DNA of 64,000 nt, from assembly GCA_947650365.1 (NCBI GenBank), contig OX393555.1, forward strand, positions 18,277,424 to 18,341,423. The letters run 5' to 3'. Made by a program: the position numbers and the translations under genes. The first letter of the stretch is position 1; each line of letters begins with the position of its first letter. Below, piece by piece: positions 37,779 to 50,859 of this stretch. The notes beneath the pieces were generated by a model, which had not been told where the DNA came from, did no database searches, and saw only the letters and a program-made list of their open reading frames with translations. The stretch comes from Chamaelirium japonicum. Lineage: Eukaryota > Streptophyta > Magnoliopsida > Liliales > Melanthiaceae.

Positions 37779-38510
37779 CTAGCTATTAATCCCGTGCGAT
37801 GCACGGATGGGTATGATGCCCACTCTGCTCTCGAGATAGGAATCACAACCGTAAGGTGGTAGGTGAAAACCCATAAGTGAATCACACGTGACCAACTATT
37901 GAGGAGCCGATCCACATTCCGATGATACGAAACATTTATGCTATTAATTGGATAAGTAATATGATGGCTTTTGTGATTAGTTGGACTGAGAGTTGCATGT
38001 TCACACCCTGCAAGGCTGCAATCCAGTGAGAGAGGGGTCCACATGTCACAACCTAGTCACAAGGCTTCCATTTTAGTATTATAATAGTAATAAGCCCGGA
38101 CAATATCCGGATGAACTTGATGTATGACATTTGGCTCAGATGACATTACAGTTGTCCCCAGAAGCGAACAATCTAATATGATCAGTGTACTTCACTAGTC
38201 AGGATGTGATATATAGTACTAATGATTTTCCTAATTAGTATTAATTGTCATTGAATGTGTATTTATCATCTTAATAGTAGACTTTTAATAGGATTTTATG
38301 AGAGAGAGCTGTGTTCACAGACGGGAGGGGATTCTAGCTCTTCAAAAGAGGTCCACGTGTCAAAACACAGGAAAGAGGGCTCTAGTTTAGTATTATACTA
38401 GTAAGAAACCCGGGCAATGCCCGAATGTGCTTGATTCACGCCATTTGGCAAAGACGACATCGCAACTGTTCGGAGAAGTGTGAAATCTGAAGTGAATGTT
38501 ATTCCCTTGT

Positions 38511-38565
<55 letters not shown>

Positions 38566-38726
38566 ATATCAAATGACCATTAAATGTCATTGAATGAAAA
38601 TTTATCATCTTTATGATAGGTTTTTAAATGGATTTAAAAGAGAGCCGCGTTCACACACGGAAGAAGAATTACAGCTCTTTAAAAGACGTCCACATGTCAC
38701 AACACGGGAGAGAGGCTTCCATTTTA

Positions 38727-38730
<4 letters not shown>
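37779..38730 (-). mobile_element. Three head-to-tail Helitron-like units
   Basis: Each roughly 300-330-bp unit begins at the left with a GC hairpin (CCGTGCGATGCACGG 37,792; CCGGACAATATCCGG 38,096; CGGGCAATGCCCG 38,411). Each ends with GTCCAC(A/G)TGTCA...TTTTAGTAT. On the minus strand the hairpins of units 1 and 3 are followed by CTAG (37,779-37,782; 38,398-38,401), as at Helitron 3' ends. No Rep/helicase gene. Confidence 0.5.
38512..38561. repeat. (GA)n microsatellite
   Basis: About 25 units within the third Helitron-like unit. Confidence 0.95.

Positions 38731-38783
<53 letters not shown>
38730..38783. repeat. (TA)27 microsatellite
   Basis: Abuts the right end of the Helitron-like array. 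Confidence 0.95.
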
Positions 38784-38785
<2 letters not shown>

Positions 38786-39079
38786 TACTATTAGATAGAT
38801 CGAAGATGCCGAGAACTCATTACATTCTTGTATTTGATGGCTATCATTATGTGATAAGGTCCCTCATTGCTAATTCCTCCAAACTTGTCATTAGTAATTA
38901 TTCGTTTCAGGTCTACTAATTGATCATCCAAACCACTCTAAAATTCCAGCTAGCAACTCCGCCATGTCCCATCGATCAATATCATGTCATTTACAAATTA
39001 CATGTACCATGATGTTTTTCTTGAAATTCATCAATCACAAGTAAAAGACATGAGCTTGGAGGAAGTCTCAATATGACTA

Positions 39080-39445
39080 GACCTCATTTGTCACACTACC
39101 CTATGACATGTAATGATTTGCGACACATGGCATTTAAAATATGCTAATTTTTTTTATAAGGATAATTATCTCACCTTAGATAGAACATCCACAAAAATCA
39201 ACATATTCTAAAACTTCTAGGTGTATCAAATATGGTTTTCAAATTGACGGTTAAAATGGATGGTCGATAAAACTTATAGCATTTGATCAGCCCCTAGAAG
39301 TTACAGAATGTGGTCATTTTATATGGATGGTCTATCTACGTTCAAGTAATTATTCTCATAAAAAATCATCACATTCTAAATTTTCTAATGTCACTAATTC
39401 ACCATATATCATAGGGGTCCCCATGACATTGTCATAGGAACCCAC
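39080..39445. mobile_element. Diverged foldback module (F type)
   Basis: CCTATGACATGT at the left, CATGACATTGTCATAGG at the right; TTCTAAAACTTCTAG / CTAGAAGTTACAGAA stems and a GACGGTTAAAATGGA centre as in module F. Confidence 0.65.
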
Positions 39446-39469
39446 GATCGGGATACTTTTACGTGTTTT

Positions 39470-39830
39470 TCAGTTACTAATGAAATTACATACAAGTCTT
39501 TCACCTACATAAAGGATTCATAATTTGCTGATCTTTTGTGGGCATGATATCTATGGCAAGTTGATCATCCTCAGCAAAAATCATTAAATTATGAAATCTC
39601 TAGGCATAACAAATGTATCGGTTCAAATGGACGGTTGATAAAACTTCTAACATTTTTTATGCTAGGGTTTTAGAAATTGATGGTTTTTTGGTATGGATGA
39701 TCAACTGGACATAGCTATCACGCCCACAACAAATCAGCAAATTTTGCAACCTTTTATATATGTGAAGACCCATGTGTAAGATTACACATGGCTCTTCACA
39801 TACATAAAGACCAGTACGATACACGTGTGA
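39470..39830. mobile_element. Diverged foldback module with a ~49-bp terminal palindrome
   Basis: Core stems and a GTTGATCATCC loop as in the other modules. A near-perfect palindrome at about 39,757-39,806 (TATGTGAAGA...CATGTGTAA / TTACACATG...TCTTCACATA) forms the right end. Confidence 0.6.
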
Positions 39831-40055
39831 CAATGGCATCACAACAATGCATTTTCCATTAAATTTCGCACCTAAAAGTTTTAATTTAATTTAATTTTTT
39901 TATTTTTTTTGTTGATCATCTATCTATGATTAGATGATCATCCTTACAAAAAATCATCAAATTTGAAAACCTCTAGGGGGTCAAATTTGTAGACGGTTTA
40001 TAACCGTTTATTTCATCCGTTAATAGGAAATGCTTATTTGAGATGCTATATGTAT

Positions 40056-40450
40056 GGGAAAGGGTAGCTTACTCCATGGAGTAAAGAAGTAATCTACTCC
40101 ATAGGTTTAGTGGGCGTCATGTGGTACGTTTTAACCGGAGTTAGGTCTTGGTTAACTTGGTTTTACCCTTCCCAATAGTGATGGAGAAAAAAAACAAAAC
40201 ACATGCAAAGTGATATTTTTAACATCCTAAAAAAATGTGTATTTGCGGATAGCAGTTTATCATTAAACTTGTTTTAGCTTGATCGGATTATTTTAAATTT
40301 TTTTTTTGAATCTTTTTTAATAATGTTGATCCACAGATAGTGAATTAGTCATATATCCACAAAAAAATCGGTTAAAACATGCCATGTGGCATTCACTAAT
40401 CCCATGGAGTAGATAACTTCTCTACTCTATAGAGTAGGCTACCCTTTCTC
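40056..40450. mobile_element. Foldback module M (395 bp)
   Basis: The left GGGAAAGGGTAGCTTACTCC and right GGCTACCCTTTCTC ends pair, and further ACTCCAT(A/G)G and GTTTTAACCG blocks pair inward. Within the left arm ACTCCATGGAGT is itself palindromic. Non-coding. Confidence 0.7.
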
Positions 40451-41361
40451 TATCTATGTATATAAAATAAGGGACGAGGTGTGTGTCCCTGATATGTAAC
40501 ATAAGATAAAATGAAAAGAATTTTTTATTTTTTATTTATCATAGGAATGAACAAGTATTTAAAGAGGATCACACATGATAACCTATCAATCTCGGAAATA
40601 AAAACAATGGTGTGATCCTCCCCAACATCGGATGGTTGAGCTGTGAATAATTTTCTTTTACGATATTTATTTAATCCTTGGAATGTCATTCAAATGTAGT
40701 TTCCACTGCTGCAATGGAGTAATTAGGATTTTTTGTTTTCTCAATAGTGTGAAGACTTGCTTTGTCAACAGCCTTAAAAGCTTTCCTAATTACTCTTAGG
40801 AATGCCATTTTTGAATTTCCCTTTAGAATGCCATTAGAGTTTCCATTGATGCAATTGAGAAATTAGGATTTAATGATTTCTTATTCTTGTTTCAAGTTTT
40901 ATTAAGTTTTTATTGGTCATCATAAGTGATAAAAGAGGAGAAAAATCCTTGAAAAGAGGATGGTTCTTAGTCTAGAGCAATGATATTCAACTCGAAGTAT
41001 TTAAACTAATCACAACCGCCATTTGCTTGCGGAGGCAGTCTACCATAGATTGGATTGCGGCTGCCAAAGGTGGACACGGCAGTGCCGACATGCACGGGCA
41101 TTACTAGTATATATATATAAACGAATGGATAAAGAAAGACTCTAATTTATTCCCCCAAGAGATCAAGATGGGCTCTGATTCATAGGGGGAAATAAAGAAC
41201 GAGCAAGATTTATACTGGGTTATCATGGAGGGTTAGGGTGAATGTAATTCATCTAGGGAGGGAGAGAAAGAAACATATGGTCTAGGGGTTTATTTGCAAA
41301 AAAATATAAATAAGAAAATATGAGAGGTTCTTTGTAAAATTTTGGGATGCAGTTGGAAAAA

Positions 41362-41420
<59 letters not shown>

Positions 41421-41810
41421 ATAATTTTTTTATGGAAACAATCTGAGATGATACATACATGACATATTATGAAGAATTCTCTATCAATAAAGATAATTCT
41501 GCCATTAATAAAGAGTTTTAGAGAAAATTTTGTCTTTAATAAAGTTTTTTTTAGCAGTTTTTAATAACACGGTTCATGGCTCTCTATTTTAGTAGTTTGA
41601 AAGAGAATTCTGCCAATAAATTCCCCCACAGTAATAGAGGGGGGGGGGGGGATCTGACGGCTCCTGCTATTATTCCCTCCTTGGGATCCACAAGGCAAAA
41701 TTCGTCGCGGCACCGCCAACTTCAATGTTAGCTTCGGCGACAACTTTTGCCGTGTTTTGCCGCCGAAGGGCCACGACAGTGCCAACAAGCACGGGGCCGG
41801 CACTGCCGCA
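40451..41810. other. Gene-free stretch with a + strand Helitron-like end
   Basis: A CTAGT at 41,104-41,108 follows a GTGC...GCAC hairpin, suggesting a Helitron 3' end on the + strand, opposed to the array at 37.8 kb. A (TC)n run (41,367-41,417) and a G-run (41,640-41,651) are the other landmarks. Confidence 0.4.
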
Positions 41811-41949
41811 TAGGGATGGTGCCGTTTCGGGTAAAATTGAAACCGCACCGCATCGCGACGGTGTACCATATGTAAAACTGAAACTGCACCATGCCGTGCG
41901 GTTTACCGCGATTTAACGTTATAATGGTCTAAACGGTGCGGTTTTGGAC

Positions 41950-42090
41950 TGTTAGGAGATGACGGCTAGGGTTTGGAGAGAATGGAATTCTTCTCTATTG
42001 AGGGACTCAAGCCCAATATATATGTACATGTATGACCATACAACCCGACCCGACTGTACATGTCACCCGACCCATCTATATACATTAACA
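41950..42090 (-). repeat. Copia X 3' LTR
   Basis: 141 bp, TGTTAGGAG...CATTAACA on the + strand. It differs from the other LTR at one base (C at 42,064 versus A at 57,021). Confidence 0.95.
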
Positions 42091-42103
42091 CTCCCCCTCA
42101 AAC

Positions 42104-44331
42104 TCATGGTGGATCATGAACCGAGAGTTTGCCGATAAAGTGCCGGAAGCGAGCAATCGTAAGGGGCTTCGTCAGGAAATCAGCAGTCTGCTCCGATGAT
42201 GAGATGAATGGCAAGGAGATGGTGTGGTCGAGAAACTCCTGGCAAACATAATGACAATCAACCTCAATATGTTTTGTTCGCTCATGAAAGACCGGGTTGC
42301 TAGCAATTTGAATAGCACTCCGGTTGTCACAGAAGAGAGGCGTGGGCCCGGATATCACAACTCCCAAGTCGAGCAGAAGGCGGTGAAGCCAGACAATCTC
42401 TGCGGTGGTGGAAGCCATAGCCCTGTATTCGGTTTCGGTGCTGGAGCGAGCAACAGACTCCTGTTTCTTGCTGCGCCATGAAATAAGCGAATCACCCAGA
42501 AACACACAGTATCCTGTAGTAGAGCGGCGAGTGGCTGCATCTCCTGCCCAATCTACATCGGAGTAGGCACGCAGTACCAACGGGGAGGTGGAGGGAAACA
42601 GTAGTGAACGGATGATGGTGCCCCAGAGGTAGCGGATAATCCGAAGGACAGCTGCATAGTGAACTGAACGTGGAGCCTGAACAAACTGACTGACAATGCC
42701 AACAGCATGGGCAATGTCTGGCCGGGTCATAGTGAGATAGACGAGCATCCCAACCAGCCTCTGGTAGCGGGAGACATCCTGGAGCGGCTCACCATCTGTA
42801 GCTAGAAGCTTCAAATTGAGCTCCATGGGTGTATCAGCAGTGCGAGAGTCAGTAAGAGCAGCATCAGCAAAGATGTCGGAGATATACTTTTGCTGGGAGA
42901 CCAACAGACCACGAGCAGACCGGGCAATCTCAAGACCCAAAAAGTAGCGAAGAGAGCCCATATCTTTCATCTCAAACTGACTCTGGAGGTGCCGCTGAAG
43001 GGATGCTATGGTGACACTGTCATCCCCAGTGATGATCATATCATCCACATAGAGAAGAAGAACTGCAATACCCTGACTGGAGGAGCGAGTGAACAGGGCA
43101 TAGTCGGAGTGACGCTCAATAAACCCGGCGGCAAGGACTGCGCTGCGAAATCGCTCAAACCAGGCACGAGGGGCCTGCTTGAGCCCATAGATGGCTTGGC
43201 GCAAACGACACACGTGCCCTGGAGGAACTGAAACGCCCGGAGGAGGAGCCATGTAGACTTCCTCGGAGAGATCACCGTGGAGGAACGCATTGGTGACATC
43301 CATCTGATGGAGAGGCCACCCTCGAGCAGCTGCCACAGCTAAGAGGGTGCGCACAGTAGTCATCCGAGCAACTGGAGCAAACATCTTTTCGTAGTCAATC
43401 CCATACTCCTAGGAGAAGCCACGAGTAACAAGGCGAGCCTTGTGCCGCCCAATGGATCCGTCAGGTCGAGTCTTGACCTTGAATATCCACTTGCAGCTAA
43501 CAGGCACCACACCTGAGGGACAAGGCACAAAATCCCATGTCTGGGTCCGCTGAAAAGCCTCAAGCTCAACTGATATGGCCTGCCGCCACTCTGGAAGTAA
43601 AGCTGCCTCACGGTATGATTGGGGCTCCCGATGGGTGTGTCTAGCAGTAAGAAAAGCCTGAAAAGATGGTGAATAGGAGGCACTGGCAGAGTAGCCAGAG
43701 GAGTCAGAAGAGTCAGAGGGAAAGGCAGAGTAGCCAAACCTGTCAGGAGAGTAGTCATATCTGTCAGGAGGGTGATGTTCGCGCGCTGGGTAGCGCCGAA
43801 TAGGAGCAGGATCCACGACCGGGGAGGAGGGGGTAGCAGCATCAAGCGAGGGAGTACCAGTGTGAACCGACTCTGGAGGAAGAGCTACAGACCAACGAAC
43901 ATAGACACGAGTAACAGGTGGTGGTAGAGGTGACGAGGAAGACGGAGGAGGTGGTGGCGGTGGTGGAGGTGGCGGGGAAGATGGAGAAGGAGTAGGCGTG
44001 GATGAGACAACAGAAAACAGAGGTAGAACGGGGATGTGGAGATGTGATGAAGGCGAGGAGGGTGACGCAGGAGGCAAGGAAAGATCCCGAGACTCAGATG
44101 AGAAATACAGGACATCCTCAACAAAGGACACGTGACGGGAGACACGGATCCGGCGAGCCACGGGATTGTAGCACCGATACCCCTTGTGCTCCCAACTGAG
44201 CTCCAAGTGAACACACCTAATAGACCTTGCAGAGAGTTTGGTGCGCTCATGGGGAGGAAGAAGAATGAAGCACGTGCAGCCAAACGTGCGAAAAAGAGAG
44301 TAGTCAGGTGGGCTGGAGTGGAGGCGCTCAT
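42104..44331 (-). pseudogene. Copia X pol, downstream part (integrase end, RT, RNase H)
   Basis: From 44,331 leftwards: end of the integrase region and a Pro/Ser-rich linker, then RT with NAFLHGDL.EEVYM, AIYGLKQAPRAW and the YVDDM catalytic loop. RNase H follows with SDVDWAGD, TETEYRAM and FCDNRSAIQIASNP. One in-frame TAG at 43,409-43,411 interrupts an otherwise continuous frame upstream of RT. It copied the element's RNA to DNA; now disabled by that stop and by the Y insertion. Confidence 0.93.
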
Positions 44332-46693
44332 TGTTAGGTTTGATGTGGTCTACAGCTCGTAAAACCCTAGGTTTGGCTGTATATGGTTGATAGTTTATTT
44401 AGGATTGTATAAAGGTACGTATTATTATACGTGTTTTATTTAAAGAACTTAAGGAGCCATGGCTATATAGTAGTCCATCTGAGTGGGAGACTCAGTGGAT
44501 CAGTCCTATGAGCCTAAATCGTTCACAGCTCTGATTTGGGTTGGTCGCCCTATCAGGATAAGCTGTTGGAATGACAGAGCATTAGAATCTCCATAATGGT
44601 CATTACCAGGCACAATGTCTGTGGCCGAACAGAACCAACACGGTGCATAGATCGGTGAGCAGACACCGGTGCACATAGCCGTGTTTCTGCTTAGGGTAAT
44701 CGGTCCTAAACCCTGAGGAACCGTGACCGGTGGACTAACCAGTTGCGTGTAACTTTGGTTCACCAACGTGTGAGGGATCTAACCATGACCCAATACCACG
44801 GTGCGCTGGGTTACCGGGCTGACGTTGCATCGGCACGCCACTCTTGTAGGCCATCCACATCCTTATCGGTAGGTGCGTTCCTTGGTATGACATACACCGC
44901 ACTAAACCCAGGCCTGGTGGTCAGCAGTTGAGCTGTTGACCGGATCCGGTTGCTTGGCCAAAGCGATCGGAGGTGCGATGTGATAGTCAACCTGGAAGGA
45001 ACCTAGTCATATGGTCACTCGAGTCTGACGGTGCTCTCCACCGCTCGAGTTGACTCATGGCACCAAGTGGAGGGACATTGTATTACCAATACTAAGCGGA
45101 GAATAGGGGTATGCGAGAGAGCTTAATAAGTCTGGGAGAATTGGAGTGCAGCCTGCGTCGCACTCTGGGTGGCCACGCAGGTTAACCGGGACCCAGAGGA
45201 TTGACAGGGACACTCGGGTAGTGTGTCGATCGGGTTCGGTTGGAAGCCATGAATCCTAGTCCCTGAAGGTTCCACCCTATCCACGATCATTACGGATCAA
45301 TACTTTTTCCTTGTCTCACAGCATATTATGAGTTGAAGAAATAATGCCTAATCGTCCTGTGTTCCGTGAGTGCATCGCACTGGAGCATGGTGGTAGCACA
45401 GGACTAAGTGTGTTCACTAGGGGGCAACCCCAGAGTAGTGTAGAGACATACGATGTTGCCATTATACCATGAGGAGTCCATTCCGTGTGTGCGTGTTGCA
45501 CTAGAACGCAGAATGCGAGTTTAGTAATTTTTACTATGGGGCACCCCACCTTTTACTAAGGGCACCCTAGTAAATAGTAAAAATACTATTCATCATCCCA
45601 TGGTGTATTGACTTGTTGCTGATGCCGATGAGGTGCCCTAAGTGTTAGGGTGCATTATCGTGCACGTAGATGGGCCATACATTGTCCTGCATGAGGTGAA
45701 CGACCACTAGATGCATGGGGGCATTTTGGTCATTTCAAAATGTCCCGCATGCCCTAGTGGCCGCCATCCTCACTAAGGCTAGCATGCATGGCCATCAAAC
45801 TTATAATTAAGGGATTAATTCAGATTTAAATGATTTTGAATCATCTCCTTAATTGCAACAATTCTAATATGGCAACTAGTAATAAAAATGGGCATTGAAT
45901 TTGAGAGTAATGAGGGAGAGAGAGAGGAACGGTTTCAAATGACAAGAGAGAGTGAGGGGCACGAATTTCAGATCTGAAATGGTGCATCCTTCTCATTTTT
46001 CCGATGAAGAACCAAAGCCCCTTCGCTTATGATTTGGATTTTTGTAATCTCCCTCTCTCGGGTTCATCTCTTCTCTCTCCCTCATCTTCTTCTCCAAGTG
46101 TGTGTGTGAGATTGATGGAGATCGCTTACACTCTGAGGCACTCAGAGATTAGAGTGCAAGGATCCGGGATGATATGTGAGATCGGGTGAATCCGAAGAGA
46201 TTCATTTCTCTCTTGCATGAGGATCCGGCTCGAGATTGCTGCCCAGATTTTACAGGCAGATCTGCACTATTTTGATCACTGCAGGAGCTATAGAAGTCCA
46301 AATGACTTCAAACCAGTTGCAAACTCTTGGCGTTGAAGTCTTCTTTCCGACAAATTAAGTTTCGCTCCATTCCGATATCGGGATAGAAAGTTACGGCCTT
46401 TGCACTGAAAGGTGTTCGTGCAGATCCGAATTTGTCTTCATCAATATTGAAGCAATTCTTCGCGGTGTTAAATCCCGCACGAAGGTATAACCTACTAACC
46501 CCTAGATCTATCATAATGCATACATATGAGATATGTCAATCATTTCGATAGATGACTATAGGAGTTCGATTCGTATTTGTTTTATCATTTACGCATATGA
46601 TTAATATGAATGAAAATTTAAAATGTACCGCACACCGAAACGATCCTCGGGATCAACTCCACCTTCCGCTGCGCCTCCGATATCATTCCAACA
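44332..46693 (+). repeat. Copia Y 5' LTR
   Basis: Starts TGTTAGGTTTG, ends CATTCCAACA. By my alignment it differs from the 3' LTR at about 33 positions (1.4%), with no length change. Confidence 0.95.
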
Positions 46694-48700
46694 AATGGTA
46701 TCAGAGCCATTTTGGTGTGCGATTCATGAGAAAATTTTTCATGGAACGAATCGTATGTGCATTTGATGAACGAATGCGTCACCGGGGTTTGCGTAGATCA
46801 TATATTCATATATGTCGCATGTTATGCATAGTGTGTTTTGCAGGGCACCGCTATAGTGTGATTGTTTGCTTTCGGGGGTCGGACCCCGAAATATAATTGC
46901 ATGGTATTTCGATTGTTTTTGTGATGGATGAATGTAAGGCCTAATGGGACAAGCGCGTGGAGGTTGACCACGGCTTGGTTTTTCCCGGCCCTTATTTCTA
47001 TTCTTGTCTTTATTCTTCTACCTAGGAAAATGTGTACGAGCGAGCAATTGCTCGGAGCGTACTAGTATTTTTAGTTACAGGTTGAAGTCTTGGAGGACAA
47101 TGATAGATCAGAGATTCATCACTGGAGGACCGAGCGCGGTGGCCCAAAGTAAGGAATATTTGGAAGATGCCATTGAAGAAATGTCAGAGCATTGCTAGTC
47201 AGGTTCAGGGGTCGGACCCTGAACTTGATATCAATGGATGTTTGTTTTTTCTTTGGTTGGATATTTCTTTAAACCCCGGTGAAAGAATATAATCTGATGC
47301 AGTATGTGTTAGATTGTGGGATTCCCTTTCCCCACTATTTATGGGATGCCTTTTGCCCACTTGGTTCATGCGACCATTAGGTTAGATCTCCATTTATTGA
47401 CACCCGTAGTCTAATTGGTGTTTGATGGTAGTTGGATCCCATAACACTCGGTTATGCCACCATTAGGTAGAGGTCCGACGGAGGTTGTCGGATGTCCCTA
47501 ATTGGTTTGACATCGAAACCAATAGTGATGTGGTGATCATCTACGACATCAGACATCAAGTTACATATGAGGAGTCATACTAATGGGAGACCTTTCCTTG
47601 TATGTCTAAACCATAGGCTAGGCTCTAGCCGCTCTAGAGCACAAAGGGTAATGATCATTTTATTTAGTATCGAAGGCTTGGAGAGTACGTAATGTGATTC
47701 TCGGGAGAAAGGTGACAACTGAGTATCCACGGGATAGGGACTATGGTCCTTTCCAAGTCTATCTATACTTTATAAGAGGTCTTAACTCTAGTGGGAGCGT
47801 GGTATGACCAGGGTCTAGGTCTAGGTTGTCGCAACCTAGGAACTAAAATACTTGCATTAAAATAACCCTCACTATAATTAAGGGATATGAAAGAGGACTC
47901 AGTGTGAGTGCCCCTGGCCTCCACGGCCAATTGCTGAATTTCTGGGTGATAGGGTATGACTCAACATCCCCCTCGGGTGAGAGTTATGTTCTGTCATGCC
48001 GAAGGCTTAGCAGTCTCCTTCGGGATATGGTGGTCACGATGCCAGGAGAGAAGGGCTTTTCCCGCCCTCGCGGGGGCCGCATGAACTCCCGTGTCGTGAT
48101 TGCCTAGGCTGGTGGGTAAGCATCCGAAGCACCCGTGAGGCTACCCGTTGCGTCGCATGGAGATCACGGGGGGCTGGCCAAAAGGTACCATGGTCCATCA
48201 TAGTCCGGTTGTGGCAGATTTGGATTGGGTCGGAAAGATCCGATGTGAGCGGAGGACGATACACACTGCCCCCTCGGGCGGGTGTATCCGAATCTGAGAT
48301 CTCGTATACATGGTAAATTACTCCATGGAAATGTCTTCGCTTTGAGGGTAGCGTTGGCATATGGATGTAATTAGCTTGTTTTAATAATATCCTTAAAATA
48401 AGTTTTAATACAATCTATATTCAACCATAGATTCCCTGTCCGCTATCCCACTAGAGAACTAGATAACGGGTACCGACTTCGTAGACCGGTAATGCCATCA
48501 TGATTTTATATTTAGGGTTAGTAAACTACAATGGCTATAAATCGTAATGTCCCTAAACCAGACCTATCGGGTCTAGATGCCACTGTGGTACAGGATAGGG
48601 CATATAACGACTAACGAGAGTCTGTAGAGATGTGCAAGTGCTATGTCATAGCATACTTGCAGACAATTCTTCAGAAGTAAGTCAGACATATGTCGGGTCC
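46694..48700 (+). other. Copia Y leader region, no coding recognised
   Basis: Untranslated leader and decayed sequence between primer-binding site and gag remnant; no conserved domain seen. Confidence 0.5.
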
Positions 48701-48729
48701 TCTGATGTAATGTTCTGTTACAGCATCAG

Positions 48730-49038
48730 ATGTCTGAGGGGCGCAGTCAAATGACTCGCTATCTCACCATCAAGAAACTCGTCAGCACTAAGATGTTTGA
48801 TGGAATACTGGTTTGGAAACACATTCTTGGGTTCCAGAGCAAACTGGTTTTCTTTGAAATAGTGTTAGATGTCAAGGTGATAGAGAACATCTGTCTTGCA
48901 TCCTTATATGGAACCTTTGAAGGCTTTGTCAGAGACTTCAGCCTTTACAAGCTGGAGATGACAAATGCGGAACTTCTGGGAGCTATCCAGGTCACTAAGG
49001 ATGGGATCAAGATTAAAGGTAATTCCTTTAGTGCGTAA
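48730..49038 (+). pseudogene. Copia Y gag fragment
   Basis: A 102-residue open segment resembling the copia gag (UBN2-type) helical region: IVLDVKVIENICLASL, FVRDFSLYKLEMTNAELLGA. The antisense copy at 1.4-1.5 kb matches its 3' part. Truncated on both sides. Confidence 0.65.
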
Positions 49039-49649
49039 CTTAGGCTTTCTATGAAGTGCCTAAAAGTAAGAACTGATCAGAAACTAAAAACAATGACTGT
49101 ATAGAATCAGGAGCGGACTCTTAAGTCTAGTGAAGTCTAGTGTGAAAGTGCTTCCGATATGGCAACAGAAGGGGCATTGGAAGATTGAACACATGGTCTC
49201 AGGGTGCTAGGACAGGTAAACATCAACTCTTGGTAGAGTCGAATTGCCATCTAGTAACAGTGCTTCTGCTTCTTGAAATATGGACTTCGTGTCTATAGAG
49301 ATTCAAGGAAAGTAAAAGGCTACTTATTGGTAAGGTGGTCCTCACATAGATACTAATACCATAACAACTGCAGAAGCTATTAATATGTTATCTTAGATTT
49401 TTTGATAGAAGGATTTTGATCCTTAGAGATTTAGTTATGTTTCCTCCAAGCTAAATAAAGGTTTTTAGTTCTATTCGATGGCTTTAGTGCATCTCTTAAA
49501 CTGAATAGGTACCTTCATTGCTAAAGGAATAGTTCATAATAATCTCTTTGTATTAAAATCTAGTTCGAAAATAGATTACATGATAGCCGTAGTATCTAAT
49601 TCATATTCATCTTATTCCTTGGGATAACTTAATCCAATTGTGGCTCCTA

Positions 49650-50300
49650 TGACTTAGATATATTGTCTCAGACATAATTCAAAGGTTAGTGAAGGCTGAG
49701 TTTCTAGATACAGACCCCTTGGAGACCCTTCCGACCTGCGAGTCTTGTTTGGAAGGCAAAATAACTAAAAAGGGCCACTGAGGTATTGGATTTTGCCCAT
49801 TCTGACGTATGTGGTTCCAAGAGCATCCAGATGGATGATATCCATTGGATGAGTTCCATAGGTACCTGATGGGGCATGGGATGATATCCCAGTTAATTGC
49901 TCCATGGACACCATGCCAGAATGGAATATCCAAGAGAAGGAATCAGACCCTGTTGGACATGGTCTAAAGAATGATGAGTTTTGCAAAGTTTACTACCCAC
50001 CTTCTATGGGTTACACCTTGAGACACAGTAGAGTATATCTTGAATAATATCTCATCTAATCAGTGCCTCATACCCCTGAAAAGCTGTGGTCTGAGCGAAA
50101 GCCTATACTACGGCATTTTAGTATATGGGGATGTCCTGCATATGTGCAGAAGGACAAGAGGGATAAGATGGAGACTAAGTTCAAGGTGTATCTGTTTATA
50201 GGTTATCCTAGAAAAATATAAGGTGGACTATCCATGATCCTGAGGAATAGAAGGTTATCGTTTCTACGAATGCCATTTACCTAGAGCAGGATTCTATTAT
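49650..50300 (+). pseudogene. Copia Y integrase-region remnant
   Basis: GAG-pre-integrase/integrase traces such as CLEGKITK (about 49,741-49,765) and HTPEKLWSE (about 50,068-50,095), separated by stops and shifts. Unusable as protein. Confidence 0.6.
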
Positions 50301-50859
50301 AGACCATATGTTCACTAGTAAGGTAGTTCTGGGTGAATTACTGGATACTAGTGGAGAGCGCATGATCGGAAACGTAGTGGTAATAGATGATGCAGACACT
50401 AGTATACCAGAAACTGTAGAAATAATTTGCTTTGTACCACAACCATCATGTCGCAGTGGGAGCACCATTAGAGCTCTTGAAAGATTTTGTGGACAAACTT
50501 TGTGAATTAGTCCATAAATTCAAGAGGATGGCCCCTTGAGCTACGACGAAGTAGTGAAATTTTTTGACAGAACTGTCTAACAGAAAGTCATGGAGACAAA
50601 GCTTGCATCAGTGTTCAGTGATACTCTTTTGTACCAGGGTTCATCAAAGCTTTATTAAAGCATATTTGGATTGGGTCAAAGTTAAAGACCCGTGTAAGCG
50701 GATCACTGTGCGCACCCTCCCTCGAGTGGGCGTATACTGAATCTAAGGCTTGCGCACCTAGCAACTTAGCCCATTGGGTAGAAGTTGGCAGAAGAGAGGA
50801 TATATGATGCAGTTTTCAGGCTTAGGAGTTAGCAGGTCAGGAATACCTGGCTTACAGAA

